DNA from: Macrotis lagotis
Lineage: Eukaryota; Chordata; Mammalia; Peramelemorphia; Peramelidae
Assembly: GCF_037893015.1 (NCBI RefSeq)
Contig: NC_133662.1
Coordinates: forward strand, 203,294,669-203,358,668
DNA length: 64,000 nucleotides
Reading direction: 5' to 3'
Shown here: positions 35,433-47,635 of the stretch, one piece after another
Position numbering within the stretch: the first letter of the stretch is position 1
How the letters are laid out: each line of letters starts with the position of its first letter
The notes under the pieces: generated by a model
The model's input: only the letters and a program-made list of their open reading frames with translations
Database searches by the model: none
Told to the model about the DNA's origin: nothing
Made by a program: the position numbers and the translations under genes

Positions 35433-37955
35433 GTGATAGAATGGGCCTGAATTTTTTTTAAAGTCAAAAAATGACATGATCATACCTATGCCTGAAGAAG
35501 ATTTTAGCAGTCATATAAAGACAGTTAACAGAAGAGAAAAGATAAAAAGAGAATATATTAAAAGATTACTGTAAAAATTCCAACAAAACATTATGAGAAC
35601 TTAAATCATGAGAGGGGCCATCTTAAAGAAGTGAAGAGACTCAAGTGGTATTGACAGTGTATGTTGATAATAATTGACAAATTGGATGTGTGTAATCATG
35701 AGTAGTGAAAGTCTTCAAAATTCTGAACCTTAGTAACTGGGAGTGTGTTTGAAGTTTTAAGAGAAATATAGGCAATTTGAAGGAGGCCTTTTAAATAAGA
35801 AGATGTTTCAACATTCAATATTCAACATGAAATAGAATGAAGGCAGAGAAGCAAGAATGACCAGTTGATCATGATGACTGAAGGAGGCAAGAATTAAAAG
35901 AGAATTACTTTAAGATAAGTTAGAAAGAAAGACGGATGATAATTGATGGAGTTCTTTAACTGTCAGAGTAATGGTTTATATATTTTGAGTAACCATAAAC
36001 TTTTAGAGGAAGAAATAATATGATGAAAATATTCAAGGAAATTAATTTGACATAATTTTGAATGATAAGATAAACTAGCTTACAATATAGTTTGAATGGT
36101 AAATCACATACAAAAATATCTGTACTTATATAAGACATGGTTCAAGCAAAAGACTGCAAATGTATTTTGATGGGAGAAATGACTGAAGTGAATGAGAAAA
36201 AAGATCATGAGAGAGAAGTATTTGACTATGAACTTAGATGATAGTTAAGATTTCAACCTCTTCACCATTTATTTACAACTTTCTAAGATTATTCCTTTCT
36301 CAATTTAGATTCCTTAAATCTTTTTTCTTGGATCATAATAGACCAGGGGAAGTTGCATATTTTCTTTGGAAATATATCATATCATCTGTTTTTTTTTTGT
36401 TTTTTAGAGGTTTTTATATTTTTTATGTATCAAAAACCCAATGTGTCAATTTTGAAAATAGCCCTCTTCACAATAAAATGTTCCTGAATACCTAAAAATA
36501 GGATTATAAAGGAAATCAATTATTTATGAATATATTTTTCTCATCCAAGTTCATGGACCAATTGAAATCTCTGAGAATCCCAGATTAAAAATCCCTAATT
36601 TCATAAATTATTCTGTTTTAAAGGCACTTGACCTTCCTTAATTTCAGGGCCCAAAACTAAAATAAAAGAATGTTGAATGAAAACATCAGAAGAGGCTAAA
36701 GTACTTCATTCCTATCTCATCCCAAGATTGGAAAAAGATTTCCTCAGGCTCTATCTGGATATTGACCCTATTGTTCTGACTAGATGTTAGCCCTTCCCCT
36801 CAAAGGTCTTCCAACCTTTTCTAGTACTTTCTTTTGTCAAGAAAAACAACTTATGTAATAGCTTCTTAAGGTTGTGTCTCTCATAAACTTACTCCCTACA
36901 GAAATACAGTCAACCCTAATGTTTTCTCCTTCTCTTGGATGCTCCAAAACCCTGATACTGTGTGATAATCCCAAATTACAATTCTCTTACCTCGATTAAA
37001 AGATCCTAAATTTTGCTGTTTTGATAGTCTTCATTATTTCAGATCGACAATTGCAATGAGTAATTATTTTTCCAGTGAATAATGGTTCATTCTAATCTTT
37101 TTGATTAACTAGAGTTCTGGAAGTGATATCAATCCCTTTATGATCAAAACCATTCTTTGAAAGAATCTTTTTGATGACATATTCAGCAAGGACTATGTTC
37201 ATGAGAAACACATCCTTTGTTCAAGACCTATAGTGATAGGGTCCCAATGCAAATGGAATAGCTGGGGTGGGGAGATTTGAAAGAGACAGTTAGGGTTTTT
37301 TTAATTGAGGAAATCCCTAGCCTTTTTGACTCATGAGACTAAGGAAAAGCTTAAATTTTAATTCGCAGTTTAATGCAAAAGTTCATAGATTACTACAAAA
37401 AGTTTTCAAGTTCCTAACAAAATTTCACAAGGTGAATTATTTGAGAAGCAGCACAATTGTACTTCAGTAGAAGTGGTGAAGTTAGGTAAAGAAGAAACAG
37501 CCACAAGCTGAACTGATGAAAACAGCAAAAACAGTTAAGAAAGTCACAAAAGGATGGGAAAGGAAATAGTCACAAGATGGTGAATGGGTTTAGATAAGAG
37601 TGCATCTTAGAGAAATAGTTGGGCTGAACTTTTAGAGTCTTGCTCACTTCTTGTACATGAAGGAATTTCAGAGGTGTCAGAGTTTTGGGAGTTTGAGGGG
37701 CCTTGAAGGAGGCAGGAGTCAAGGAGTGACCCACCTGGACTTGACTAGAGTAATGCATACCTTGGAAAGCTAAGAGCAAGAAACATGGAAGAGGAGTAGG
37801 GGAAAGAGACTGGATTTGATTTCTATTATCTTAGTGAATTTACATTTGAGAAAAGGATTCAACTGAACAATGAAGAGAGAGTCAGACATGCACAGAAGAT
37901 AGTTCCTTAATTTTACAGGAAAAGTGAGATAAATGTTTCTCCTTCAAAACCAGTA
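35433..37955. other. Unannotated sequence
   Basis: About 2.5 kb with no family I recognise. The longest frame (36238-36495) is AT-rich, hydrophobic and lacks any motif. Confidence 0.5.
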
Positions 37956-38200
37956 CCTCCCAACTTAATGTCATTCCATTTGGGGGCAATTATTGGAAAA
38001 TTCTTTCTGTTATTTAGCTTGAGCCCAAATTGTTATCATTTTAATCCCTACCACCTATTTTCAAATTTCTTCTATCTGGGGCCAACCAGAACATATGTGT
38101 TCCCTCTTCCTTGACAACCCTTCAAATATTTGAAGGCAGTTCTTAAATTCTCTCTTAAGAATTCTCTAAGTCAAACTCTCTAGTTGTACATTGTAGTCAT
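37956..38200 (+). repeat. Ancient interspersed repeat, family uncertain
   Basis: 'ctggggccaaccagaacata' and 'acccttcaaatatttgaagg' match a common old amniote repeat, perhaps CR1/L3-like. Confidence 0.4.
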
Positions 38201-40934
38201 ACCTGATGGGTAATTATATAAATTAATTTGCAACCATGAAGGTTGGCTTGGTGAAGTCTTTGCTTCTATTTTAATTCATTCAAAATTATCAGGACAAGTG
38301 GAAAATGAAATTGGTAATGGATGAGATTGAGCCATAATAGTCCAGGAAACATCCCAGGACAATGGAATCATAGTAATTTTCTAATCTCCAATTTAGTGAA
38401 TTTTAGGGTTTGTCAAAACAATAGTTAGAAGTCTTTAATAGGTGGCAAATTCTACATAAGGACAGGAAAGGCCTTCACTAGAATTACCTTCTTTCTAGAC
38501 AAATTTAATTATTGTTGGTTTTAAAATACAATGTTATTTTATTAGTAAATGAATATCTGTGAATTCTTACTGGACTGAGCTCAGTCTGGAAACTTAACCT
38601 CTTAATATTCATCAATATAAGAAACTAAGGACATTTTAACATCCTAAACCACATAACTGCATCTATGTTGCAAATTTACAGTAATTTAAATCTCAAATTT
38701 CAAAGCAATGGATTTTTTAAAATATGAATATAAGATTAGTGAAAATGTCAGTATGGGCTGCAAGACTTGAAAGAGTAAGGGAAGAAATGGAAATAACAAC
38801 TGGGAGATTCCAACAAGTCAGAAAAAGAAAAAGAAAAAAGGAAAAAAAAAATTGGAGAATGTCAGGCCAGGAGATTCAAGATACCTACCATACAACATTG
38901 GTTCAATTTTTAATTAAGCATGATCAATCTTTAGAAGTGTTTCTTTTTCTTTTTTTTGCATTGTACAAACTCTAAAAATCTTAGAGTTCATGAATTAAGA
39001 TTGAAAAATTCCCCCCCCCTTCATTCTGATTCCTCCCTAACTTTCCTAACTTATTTCATAGTACTACTATACAGAGAAACTATAGTTCATCAAAGTTAAA
39101 CTTCAAACCTTTGCCCATAATGTTTTTCCTTATATTTGTAAAATGCCACATTCCTCTATCTGTTGAAATTGTCCCATCCAACAAAACCAAGCTATGTCTG
39201 TTCCCCATAATATATTTTCTTTTGGTCCCTTTCAGAAGAAGGCATGGAAAGTCATAATAGTTGTTCATAATACTTTCAACTTATCATGCCATTGTTATTG
39301 CATATATTTTTGTCTTAGGGTATAACTCAAATAGCACCTCCTCTGGCAGACTTTTCCAACATTTTCAGTTGTAATGTTTCATCAAAACTAAGAGTATTTT
39401 TTTGAATTTCTTTTATATAATGGTGTGTGTCCCACAATCCAAGCAAAACACAAGAATTCTCTACCAAATAAATTACTTAATCATTTCACTCTATTTAATA
39501 TAAGACAATCATTTCCCAACCCATAGCAAGTTGGAAAAGTCTATTTAATTGAGTAATAAATTCAATTGGGCAAATTAGTAAAACTAGTGAGAACAAAATT
39601 CCTATAACCCATATTAACTGAACAAATAAATTCAAGGTATAAATTACAAACAGAAATATATACATAATGAATTGGAAGGAGTGAAATGTTTCTACTATTT
39701 AATTAAGCATTTAAATTAAATAATTTCCATAAAATACTGTAACACTTTTTTAGTTCCTCATCTTTATAAGGCATTTTTGTACTTTCATTGGTATTCACTT
39801 TTCTTCATATGATAATATTTTGGTTCTATGTTCTTCTCTTAATATTGTTTTATAAAATCTTTTTAGATTTATCTTTATTTATTATACTTATGATCTTAGT
39901 TAAATGATAGTACAGTACTAATGGAAGTGGGTGTCACTGATGCTGCAGGGAAACAAAAGTCTTTATACTAACCCAACTGAATTTAGTTTCCATTTGATTA
40001 TAATCCAGTTGATATTGATTGAGCGTAATTTCCATGTACTCCAAGTTCTGGTTTAACTGAAATCTTTGGCAAAAAATTACTTTTAGAGGATACAGACACC
40101 CTTGTTGGTACATTTACTAGAATTTATTATAAGAAAGGCAGGAATCTTCCCTATTTTATTGCTATAGTGTTAGCTCTGAGACAGCTAAGTCACTGAAATC
40201 AATGCTTCCCATCCCAAGGTCCAAATATTTTAGGAATAGAAATGTGACTATCCCCACAAGCTGATGCCCAGAGGCTTATCTTCTCATGATTATTCTGGGT
40301 GTTTCTCAGTCTCTCTGTCAGAGACTTCACTCTAGCTTTTGGTGACTATCTATTCTACATTTCAGATTTTCATCTCTGAAAAATTAGGTTATAAACCACA
40401 TAATGACTATTTTCTTAATTATTATCAAATAGTCCTATAGTCAAGATTTCCTATTTTTTATATAAATGAAGGAATTGGGAAAAATGTGAGGTCAATGAAT
40501 AAATGCTAATTGTTCACTCTTTCTGATTTCTACCAAACATTATTCTGGAACTTTTTAAATGCAAATCTGTAGCTGATCACATATGGTCATTCAAATGCTT
40601 CCTCTTTTGTTTGTCCTTCTACCCTGCAAATGCCATCAAGGAAAAAGTCTGAAAAGGCCGTGATAGTGCTCAATTTTTAAATGCTCCATAATTATTTAGA
40701 CATTACCTAATTTTAGGACATTTAGATCTTTTCATTTTTTTCAGTTATACTCATAGATACTATTAAAATTTCTGTTCTGATAACATTTTTGCACTTGGAA
40801 ATAATATCCCTACAAACTTCTGAGAATCCTTAGTTTCTTCTGTAAAGTGATAGAACTATCCAAGACAGGTACGATTTACAATTCTCTATGTAGTAGTCAA
40901 CTTGGATATTACTAATACATAGATCAACCCTTAA
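38201..40934. other. Unannotated sequence
   Basis: No gene or repeat recognised. The frame at 38724-38975 owes its Lys-rich middle to an A-rich run. Confidence 0.5.
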
Positions 40935-41211
40935 CTGAGACAAGTCAATGGTTCCCTATTGCTTCTAGCATAAAATACAACTACTGTTTGGTATTTAAAG
41001 CCATAATTTAGCTCTCATCTACCTTCCCAAACTGAATATACATTATTCCTTTTTTTCATTTCAGATAACCTATTAATTGGAATTCTAAATTCTATTTCTG
41101 ACTTTGAACAATTTGTCCCCTATGCCTGAATTAGCTTCCCAATTTAATTCTATCTTTTGACACATAGATTCCTTCAAAACTACATTTGGTTGACAATTCA
41201 TATAAGAACCA
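40935..41211 (+). repeat. L2 LINE fragment
   Basis: 'gttccctattgcttctagca', 'aaaatacaactactgtttgg' and 'tttaaagccataatttagct' follow the L2 3' region in order. Diverged and cut by a SINE. Confidence 0.65.
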
Positions 41212-41362
41212 TTTTTTTTAGGTTTTTGCAAGGCAAATGGGGTAAAGTGGCTTGCCCAAGGCCACACAGCTAGGTAATTATTAAGTGTCTGAGACCAGAT
41301 TTAAACTCAGGTACTCCTGACTCCAGGGCTGGTGCTTTATCCACTGCACCACCTAGCCGCAC
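41212..41362 (-). repeat. tRNA-derived SINE, reverse
   Basis: Complete: 'aggtttttgcaaggcaaatg' through 'gcaccacctagccgcac'. Confidence 0.9.
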
Positions 41363-42850
41363 CAGAACCATTTCTTAATTATAGAAATTTTAAGATTTTT
41401 ATAGTCCTACCTCTCCCTAACTGATGGCATGCATTAATATTTTTTTTAAATTTTCAAGTACAAGGATAAGATGGTGAAAAGAATCCTGGCATTGTGCTAA
41501 GGTCTCCTGGATTTCCCTCAGAACTAATATGAATTAAGCTTCTTAACAGAAATTTCATCAACAAAACCCAGAAATAGAAGGTAGAAGAAGAAAATCTACC
41601 AACAAGGTCTGTCTCAGGGGAAGGTAGGTGAGCTGGGGGCAGAAAGCAGAAAGCTAGCACAGGGGTGGTGGGGTAAAGTCCAAGGATGAACCTATGAACA
41701 TCCATGGAGGCTCTGGTTGTATGAACAGTGGATGGGGAGCCCTAGCAGAGCTGGAGGGGTGTTCCAGCACAGTGTGTTGGACTTCTGTCTACTCAGTTCA
41801 AGTTGTCTGAAGGTCCAGGACCACAGACTCCATACATTCAACACAGTCCACTTCCCAGAAACAACAGAGTAACAATCCCCTTTGCCTTCCCTCCACTCTC
41901 CCCCCTCCACCCCAGGCTCAGGCATTCCCTCAGTAGAATAAGGAGATTATCTAGCCCCAGGGACCAGGCCACACTGCTCAAGGATTGTGATATCCAGCTG
42001 CTTCCCCAACCCCCTCCAGACCTAGGAAATAGGCCTCAAATCAAGGTCACAGACACTCCAGAGAAAGCAAACAGCACCCTGGCCCACTTGGAGTTACTAA
42101 ATCCTGTGAGCAAAGCTTCTAATAATTTCAACACCAAAGGGCTATGAACCAGCCCCCCCCCATCTCCAGGTCTTAGGAAAATGAAGAAAAGTCAGCAGAA
42201 ATGGGGGTTCATAGAAAACTACCTTGAATTCAAAGAGCCTAACACAGAGAGATCTAGAACTTCTGAGAACGTTATGAACTAGTCAACCAAGAAAGACTTC
42301 CTTGAAGCAATCAGGAAGGAGATTAAAAATCAATTGTAAAAACTGGGAAAACAAACTCAAGAGAAAGTTAAAACTTTGCAAGAGAAAAAAATAACATCTC
42401 ACAACAAGAAAAAAAACCCTTAGAAAATACAATTGGACAAATGCAAAAAAGAAAGTAGTTCTCTCAAAGCTTCAACTGGGCAAATAGAAAACTCCTTCAA
42501 AAATAGAGTTGACCAATTGGAAAAGGAGTTGCAAAAAAAGAAAATGAAGAAAAATTATTCTATAAAATACAGAATGAAACCTATGGAAACTAATGATTTC
42601 ATGGGACAACAAGAATCTGTTAAACAAAACCAAAAACTAAAAAAATATAGAAGAAAATATACAATACTTCATCAGCCAAAGAACTGACCTCAAGGACAGA
42701 TCCAGAAGAGACAATTCAAGAATCACTGGGCTTCTTGAAAACATTGAGGAGAAAAAAAAAAACCCTTGGCTCAATATTACAGGATTTAGTGATGGAAAAT
42801 TTCCCTGAAGTCATGCGACCAGAGGACAAAAGTTATTGAAAGAATGCATT

Positions 42851-43004
42851 GGGTGCAGCTAGGTGTCTCAGTGGATAGAGCACTGGCCCTGGACTCAGGA
42901 GTACCTGAGTTCAAATCCGGCCTCAAACATTTAATAATTACCTGCCTGTGTGGCCTTGGGCAAGCCACTTAACCCCATTGCCTTGCAAAAAATAAAATAA
43001 AAAA
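42851..43004 (+). repeat. tRNA-derived SINE
   Basis: Contains 'gggtgcagctaggtgtctca' through 'cattgccttgcaaaaaa', inserted in L1 ORF1. Confidence 0.9.
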
Positions 43005-43730
43005 GGAAGTTAGAATGTACTGATCCCCTCCTGAAAGGGTTCCCAATATTTTAGCCAAATTCCAGAACTATCAGATAAAAGAAAAAAAATCTTTCAAGTA
43101 ATCAGAAAGGAACAATTTAGATACCAAGGAGGCACAGTAAGGATTTCACAGGACCTGGCTGAATCAACATTAAGCGATTGAAGGGCCTGGAATGTGATAT
43201 TCCAAAGAGCAAGGGAACTTGGAATGCATCATAGAATTATCTATCCAGCAAACTTGAGCCTTCTCTTTCAGGGGAAAAGATGGACATTTAACAAAAATAG
43301 GAGACTTGCAACTTTTCCTGATGAAAAGACCAGAACAAAATAGAAAATTTGGAAGTCAAACAGTAACCTTAAAAAAAAAAATAAAGAAAAAACTGCTATC
43401 AAATAAGATGAAACTGGCTATATCCCCACCTGGGAGACATTATCATAACTCTCCAGAATTGTAACTCTATTAGAGAGAATATATTTAGCTAGAGTAATGG
43501 ACACTCATGACTTATCTGTGACTCTGATAGAATGATTTAAAAACATTATATCTGTTAAAAGGAAGAACAGTAAAGAGATGAGAGGATGGAGGCATTTGAA
43601 TGAAGTAAACCACATTACATAAAGAGGTATAAAGGAGAAGAAGCAAGGAGATGAGAACCACCTGAATCTTACTTTCATTAGATGTGGCTCAAAGTTAACA
43701 TACATACACTCATTTAAGAAACTTATCTTG

Positions 43731-43876
43731 GGCAACTAGGTGGTGCAGTGGATAGAGCATCGACCCTGGAGTCAGGAGTATCTGAGTTCAAATCCAGCAT
43801 CAGACACTTAATAATTGCTTAGCTGTGTGACCTTCAGCAAGTCACTTAACCCCATTGCCTTGAATAAAAAAAATAA
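43731..43876 (+). repeat. tRNA-derived SINE
   Basis: Contains 'gcaactaggtggtgcagtgg' through 'ccattgccttgaataaaa'; flanks 'aacttatctt' and 'aatttatctt' suggest a target duplication with one difference. Confidence 0.88.
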
Positions 43877-44248
43877 ATTTATCTTACCTTTCATGTATTA
43901 AAAAGGAAAATGGGGAGGGAGGAGGAGGAAAAGGAGAATTCACAGAAGGAAGGGAAAGAAGAATGGACAAAAGGAAAGGGGAAAGAAAGGAGAGGGGCAG
44001 TTAGATACCAGGGGACAAACAAACTGAAGCTGGTGGTATTCAAAAATAATTTTCAAGTACATACCTGCCTATAATGGAATATTTCCCATTAGAATTTACT
44101 TCTAAGTCAGTAGTCAATGTATAAGAAAAAAATTGCCACCTGTATATGACTCAAACTTTGAAAAATTATTACCATGAAGCTACAGTATTAAATTAAATCC
44201 TAATGTCAAGATGGGTTATCTGCTATCATTTTTGGAATATTTAAATTT

Positions 44249-44962
44249 TTTTTAAATGATTGTATTTATTTTGAGTTTTACAATGTTTCTCCTAATCTTA
44301 CTTCCCTCCCCCCACCCCCCACAGAAGCCAATTTGCCAGTCTTTACATTGTTTCCATGGCATACATTGGTCCAAATTGAATGTGATGAGAGAGAGAGATC
44401 ATATCCTTATGGAAGAAAAATAAAGTATAAGAGATAGCAGGGTCAGACAATAAGATATCAATTTTTTTTCCTAAATTAAAGATAATAGTCCTTGGTCTTT
44501 GTTCAAACTCCACAGTTGTTTCTCTGGATACAGATGGTATTCTCCATTGTAGACAAGCCCGAATTGTCCCTGAATGTTGGACTGATGGAATGAACGAGTC
44601 CATCATGGTTGATCATCGCCCTCATGTTGCTGTTAGCGTGTATAGTGGTTTTCTGGTTCTGCTCATCTCACTCAGCATCAGATCATGCAAATCCCTCCAG
44701 GCTTCCCTGAATTCCCATCTCTCCTGGTTTGTAATACAACAATAGTGTTCCATAACATTCATATAACAGTTTGCTAAGCCATTCCCCAATTGAAGGACAT
44801 TTACTTGATGTTCAATTCTTTGCCACAACAAACAGGGCTGCTATGAATATTTTTGTACAAGTGATGATTTTATCCTTTTTCATCATCTCTTCAGGGTATA
44901 GACCCAGTAGTGGTATTGCTGGATCAAAAGGTCTGCACATTTTCATTGCCCTTTGAGCATAG
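44249..44962 (-). mobile_element. 5'-truncated L1 with target duplication
   Basis: Antisense L1 3' end: T run, 3' UTR ('ttgaatgtgatgagagagag'), and the ORF2 C-terminus (44343-44606 and 44622-44831 encode the 'REAWRDLHDLMLSEMSR' region). Flanked by 'tttttggaatatttaaattt' (44229-44248) and 'tttttggaatatttgaaatt' (44963-44982), a target duplication with one small difference. A typical truncated insertion of about 714 bp. Confidence 0.9.
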
Positions 44963-44983
44963 TTTTTGGAATATTTGAAATTT

Positions 44984-46364
44984 ACTTCAGACTACCCAAT
45001 AGAATTTCAACCATTTTTAAATCATAGTTATGGCCAGAAAAATTAATATAATAAAAGGTTTTTGGAAAGTAGTCTCTCCATCAAATTGAATCCTTTAGAT
45101 CCATGGAACAAGATAATATAACCTTTCTGACATTCACAAGCATTCCAAATTGCAACTTTCCACTGGGAAAGGATGGTCTTCTTGCTAGATCCACTAGCAC
45201 TAACTCTTTCTGAACCAGAATTTTGAAGGGCTCAGATTCTTATATTATCAAAGCTAAAATATACAACCATCATATCAGTCAAAAGTTTTCAAATTACCAA
45301 CATGAAAAAAATAAGACTTATGAAGACCTCAAGCTACATAGTAAGATGTTATTTTAATGGAATTCAATATGCCAATTTGAGCAGTATTTTGTGGTTTTGC
45401 CTCAGAAAGTACATGATCATTAATAGCCATATAAAATTCTAACAGGATTGTCTAGTTCTATCAGTTTACAGAAAAAAACTAAGGATAAGGGAAGTAAAAA
45501 TAATTATTCCACCATAGGAAGAAAGATGGAAAATTTTCCTTGGAAAATTAATTTGTTTGATAAAGTTTCTTTCTCATGAGCTTGTTTTTAAGTGCTAATA
45601 GAAAAATGATTATATGGGAAAACAATAGAAGATATACCCCACCTCCATAAATGTGTAATAAAGGTAAGGATAGAAAAGAATATAATTTTTGGATTTCTTA
45701 GATTTAAGAAGGCATTTAAAGAAATGACTTCTACATAGTATGAAGATGGTGATAACTGAAAACAAAATGATAACAGAAATGCTCAATTATTAATTTGTTT
45801 CTATTTTCTCTTGCAAAAAATATGGTCTTCAGTCTAAAAAGTATAAAACAAAAAGAGCTAATATGGAATTAAGATCCAACATAATTTCAGAGAAATGGTA
45901 TGAAAGTGTCTTGCAGATCTATGGAAGAAATTATAGATATGATTACTAAGCCATCATCAATGATTTCAAAGAGAAACAGAAAACATTAGAAAGAAAAAAA
46001 GAATTTAATCTGAAAATTTACTATAGCTTAGTTTTACTACTTTTTTCCTGGAATCAGAGATAGTTATTTAATTAATCAAAATTCATCATCTTTCAAAGCT
46101 GTTTCTTTTTATAGTATTGTTATTGTAGAAATTATCCTGTTTTTGCACACTGTACATATAAGTTTTCTCAGGTCACTCTAAGGCAATGCCTTTCATTATT
46201 TGTTAGGGAATGATACATTGAATATATTATTAAAAGCAAAATTAAGAAATTTTAAAGAAATAATGAATTACAAAGAGCAAATATGTATGGTTTCAATAAA
46301 AATCCAAGCAATGGAAGACTAATCTTTCACTTTGTTTTCATATACTGTTAAGAAGAAATATTTC
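44984..46364. other. Unannotated sequence
   Basis: AT-rich; no repeat or frame recognised. Confidence 0.55.
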
Positions 46365-46450
46365 TTAGCCCAAGATATTGTTGGATTCACAGTTGAGAAG
46401 ACCTCGGTTCAATTCAAACTTTTGACACATTAGGTGTGACCCTTTATTTT
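46365..46450 (+). repeat. Partial old tRNA-derived SINE
   Basis: Contains 'gaagacctcggttcaattca' and 'gacacattaggtgtgaccct', remnants of a SINE middle. Confidence 0.45.
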
Positions 46451-46939
46451 TATTTTTTTGGAGGCAACTCTGTAGAAATTCCTTGTCATAGATACATCTT
46501 TGAACTGCATTGGTGTAAGGAGATACCAAATTAAAATTTTATCATATTAAAAAAGCAAAAAATAAAAATCTGTAACTTTTTCACAAATGAGATTAGTAAA
46601 CCTGTGGAATGTTATGCTTTTTTTTCAGCAAAATATTGAACAAAATTTTCATACTATTTTTGTGGATAAATTTTGGACCATAGGATATCACAGTTATGTC
46701 AATTTGAAAACATTCAGTCCTTGACTATAAAAAAGTCATCATTAAATGTTCAATGTTAGCTTTGAATTTCATCTCCAGTGGGAATGTTCTAAGCATTTGC
46801 AATTTTCCCTAGTTCAGATTAGCATACTGGAGGTATTACTGAAGGAAAGATAATTAAGATTTCAGTGATTTCAGTCAAGTCTCTAAAATCAAAAGCAAAA
46901 TAATTGGAAGTTTGCGTTGAAATGAAATAGATGGGTTAA

Positions 46940-47075
46940 CTAATGTGTGTAAGGGATAGAGCTCTAGGTTTAGATGACCTGAGTTCAAATTTGGCCTCAG
47001 ATATTTGACACTTACTAGCTGTTTGGCCATAGACAAGTCACTGAATCCCATTTACTTTGGTTAAACAAAAAGGCA
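46940..47075 (+). repeat. tRNA-derived SINE, older type
   Basis: Contains 'gatgacctgagttcaaattt', 'atttgacacttactagctgt' and 'gacaagtcactgaatcccat'. The 'gacacttactagctg' middle differs from the common family. Confidence 0.75.
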
Positions 47076-47239
47076 TCAGGAGAAAAAAGCATTCCATATA
47101 CCAATATTATTGATCCATCAAATTATCAACAAATATGTGTTAGATATGCTTTGTATTCCAGGTACTTGGAATAGATATTTAAGAATAATGAGCCAGTACC
47201 TCTCTTTAAAGCACTTACTTTCTACTACTACAGGAATTT

Positions 47240-47635
47240 CTCAAAATGTTAGCAGTAAGCTTTTCTTAAGAATAAAGATATGGGGGCAGCCAGGTTGCAC
47301 AGTGGATAGAGCACCAGTCCTGGAGTCAGGAGTACCTGAGTTCAAATCTGGCCTCAGACACTTAATAATTATCTAGCTGTGTGGTCTTGAGCAATCCACT
47401 TAACCCCATTGCCTTGTAAAAAAAAAAAACCCTAAAAAATAAAGAATAAAGATATGATCTCTCTCTCATCATATTCAACTTAGTTCAATGCATACTGTGG
47501 GAATGATGTAAAGACTAACAAACTGCTTTATGTGGGGGTGGGGGTGGGGGAAAGGAAGCAAGATGGGGGAAAATTTTAAAACTGAAAATAAATAAAATCT
47601 TTCTAAAATTAAAAAAAGAATAATAATAATAAATT
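47240..47635 (+). mobile_element. L1 3' end, sense, split by a SINE
   Basis: 'gatatgatctctctctcatc', 'gtaaagactaacaaactgct' and 'aaataaaatctttc' match the L1 3' UTR at 19.57-19.73 kb. The A-rich tail runs directly into the PKP4 retrocopy. Confidence 0.75.
47283..47441 (+). repeat. tRNA-derived SINE with perfect target duplication
   Basis: Complete SINE with 'aagaataaagatatg' on both sides (47268-47282 and 47442-47456), interrupting the L1 3' UTR. Confidence 0.93.

Larger units (their letters stand above)
41455..44005 (+). mobile_element. L1 LINE, sense: 5' UTR, ORF1, spacer
   Basis: Begins near 'acaaggataagatggtg' (an L1-type start). The 5' UTR runs to about 42.2 kb; ORF1 about 42.2-43.37 kb (42433-42687 encodes the Lys/Glu-rich coiled coil, the RRM and C-terminal parts follow in broken frames and resemble the minus-strand ORF1 at 24.7 kb). 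The spacer to about 44.0 kb matches 13.37-13.45 kb and its continuation after the ERV. The copy ends before ORF2. SINEs sit at 42851 and 43731. The 5' UTR differs from those at 15.5 and 55 kb, so at least three L1 promoter types are present. Confidence 0.75.

Noticed and set aside
43505-43735. Minus-strand hydrophobic frame
   Set aside because: Antisense to the L1 spacer.
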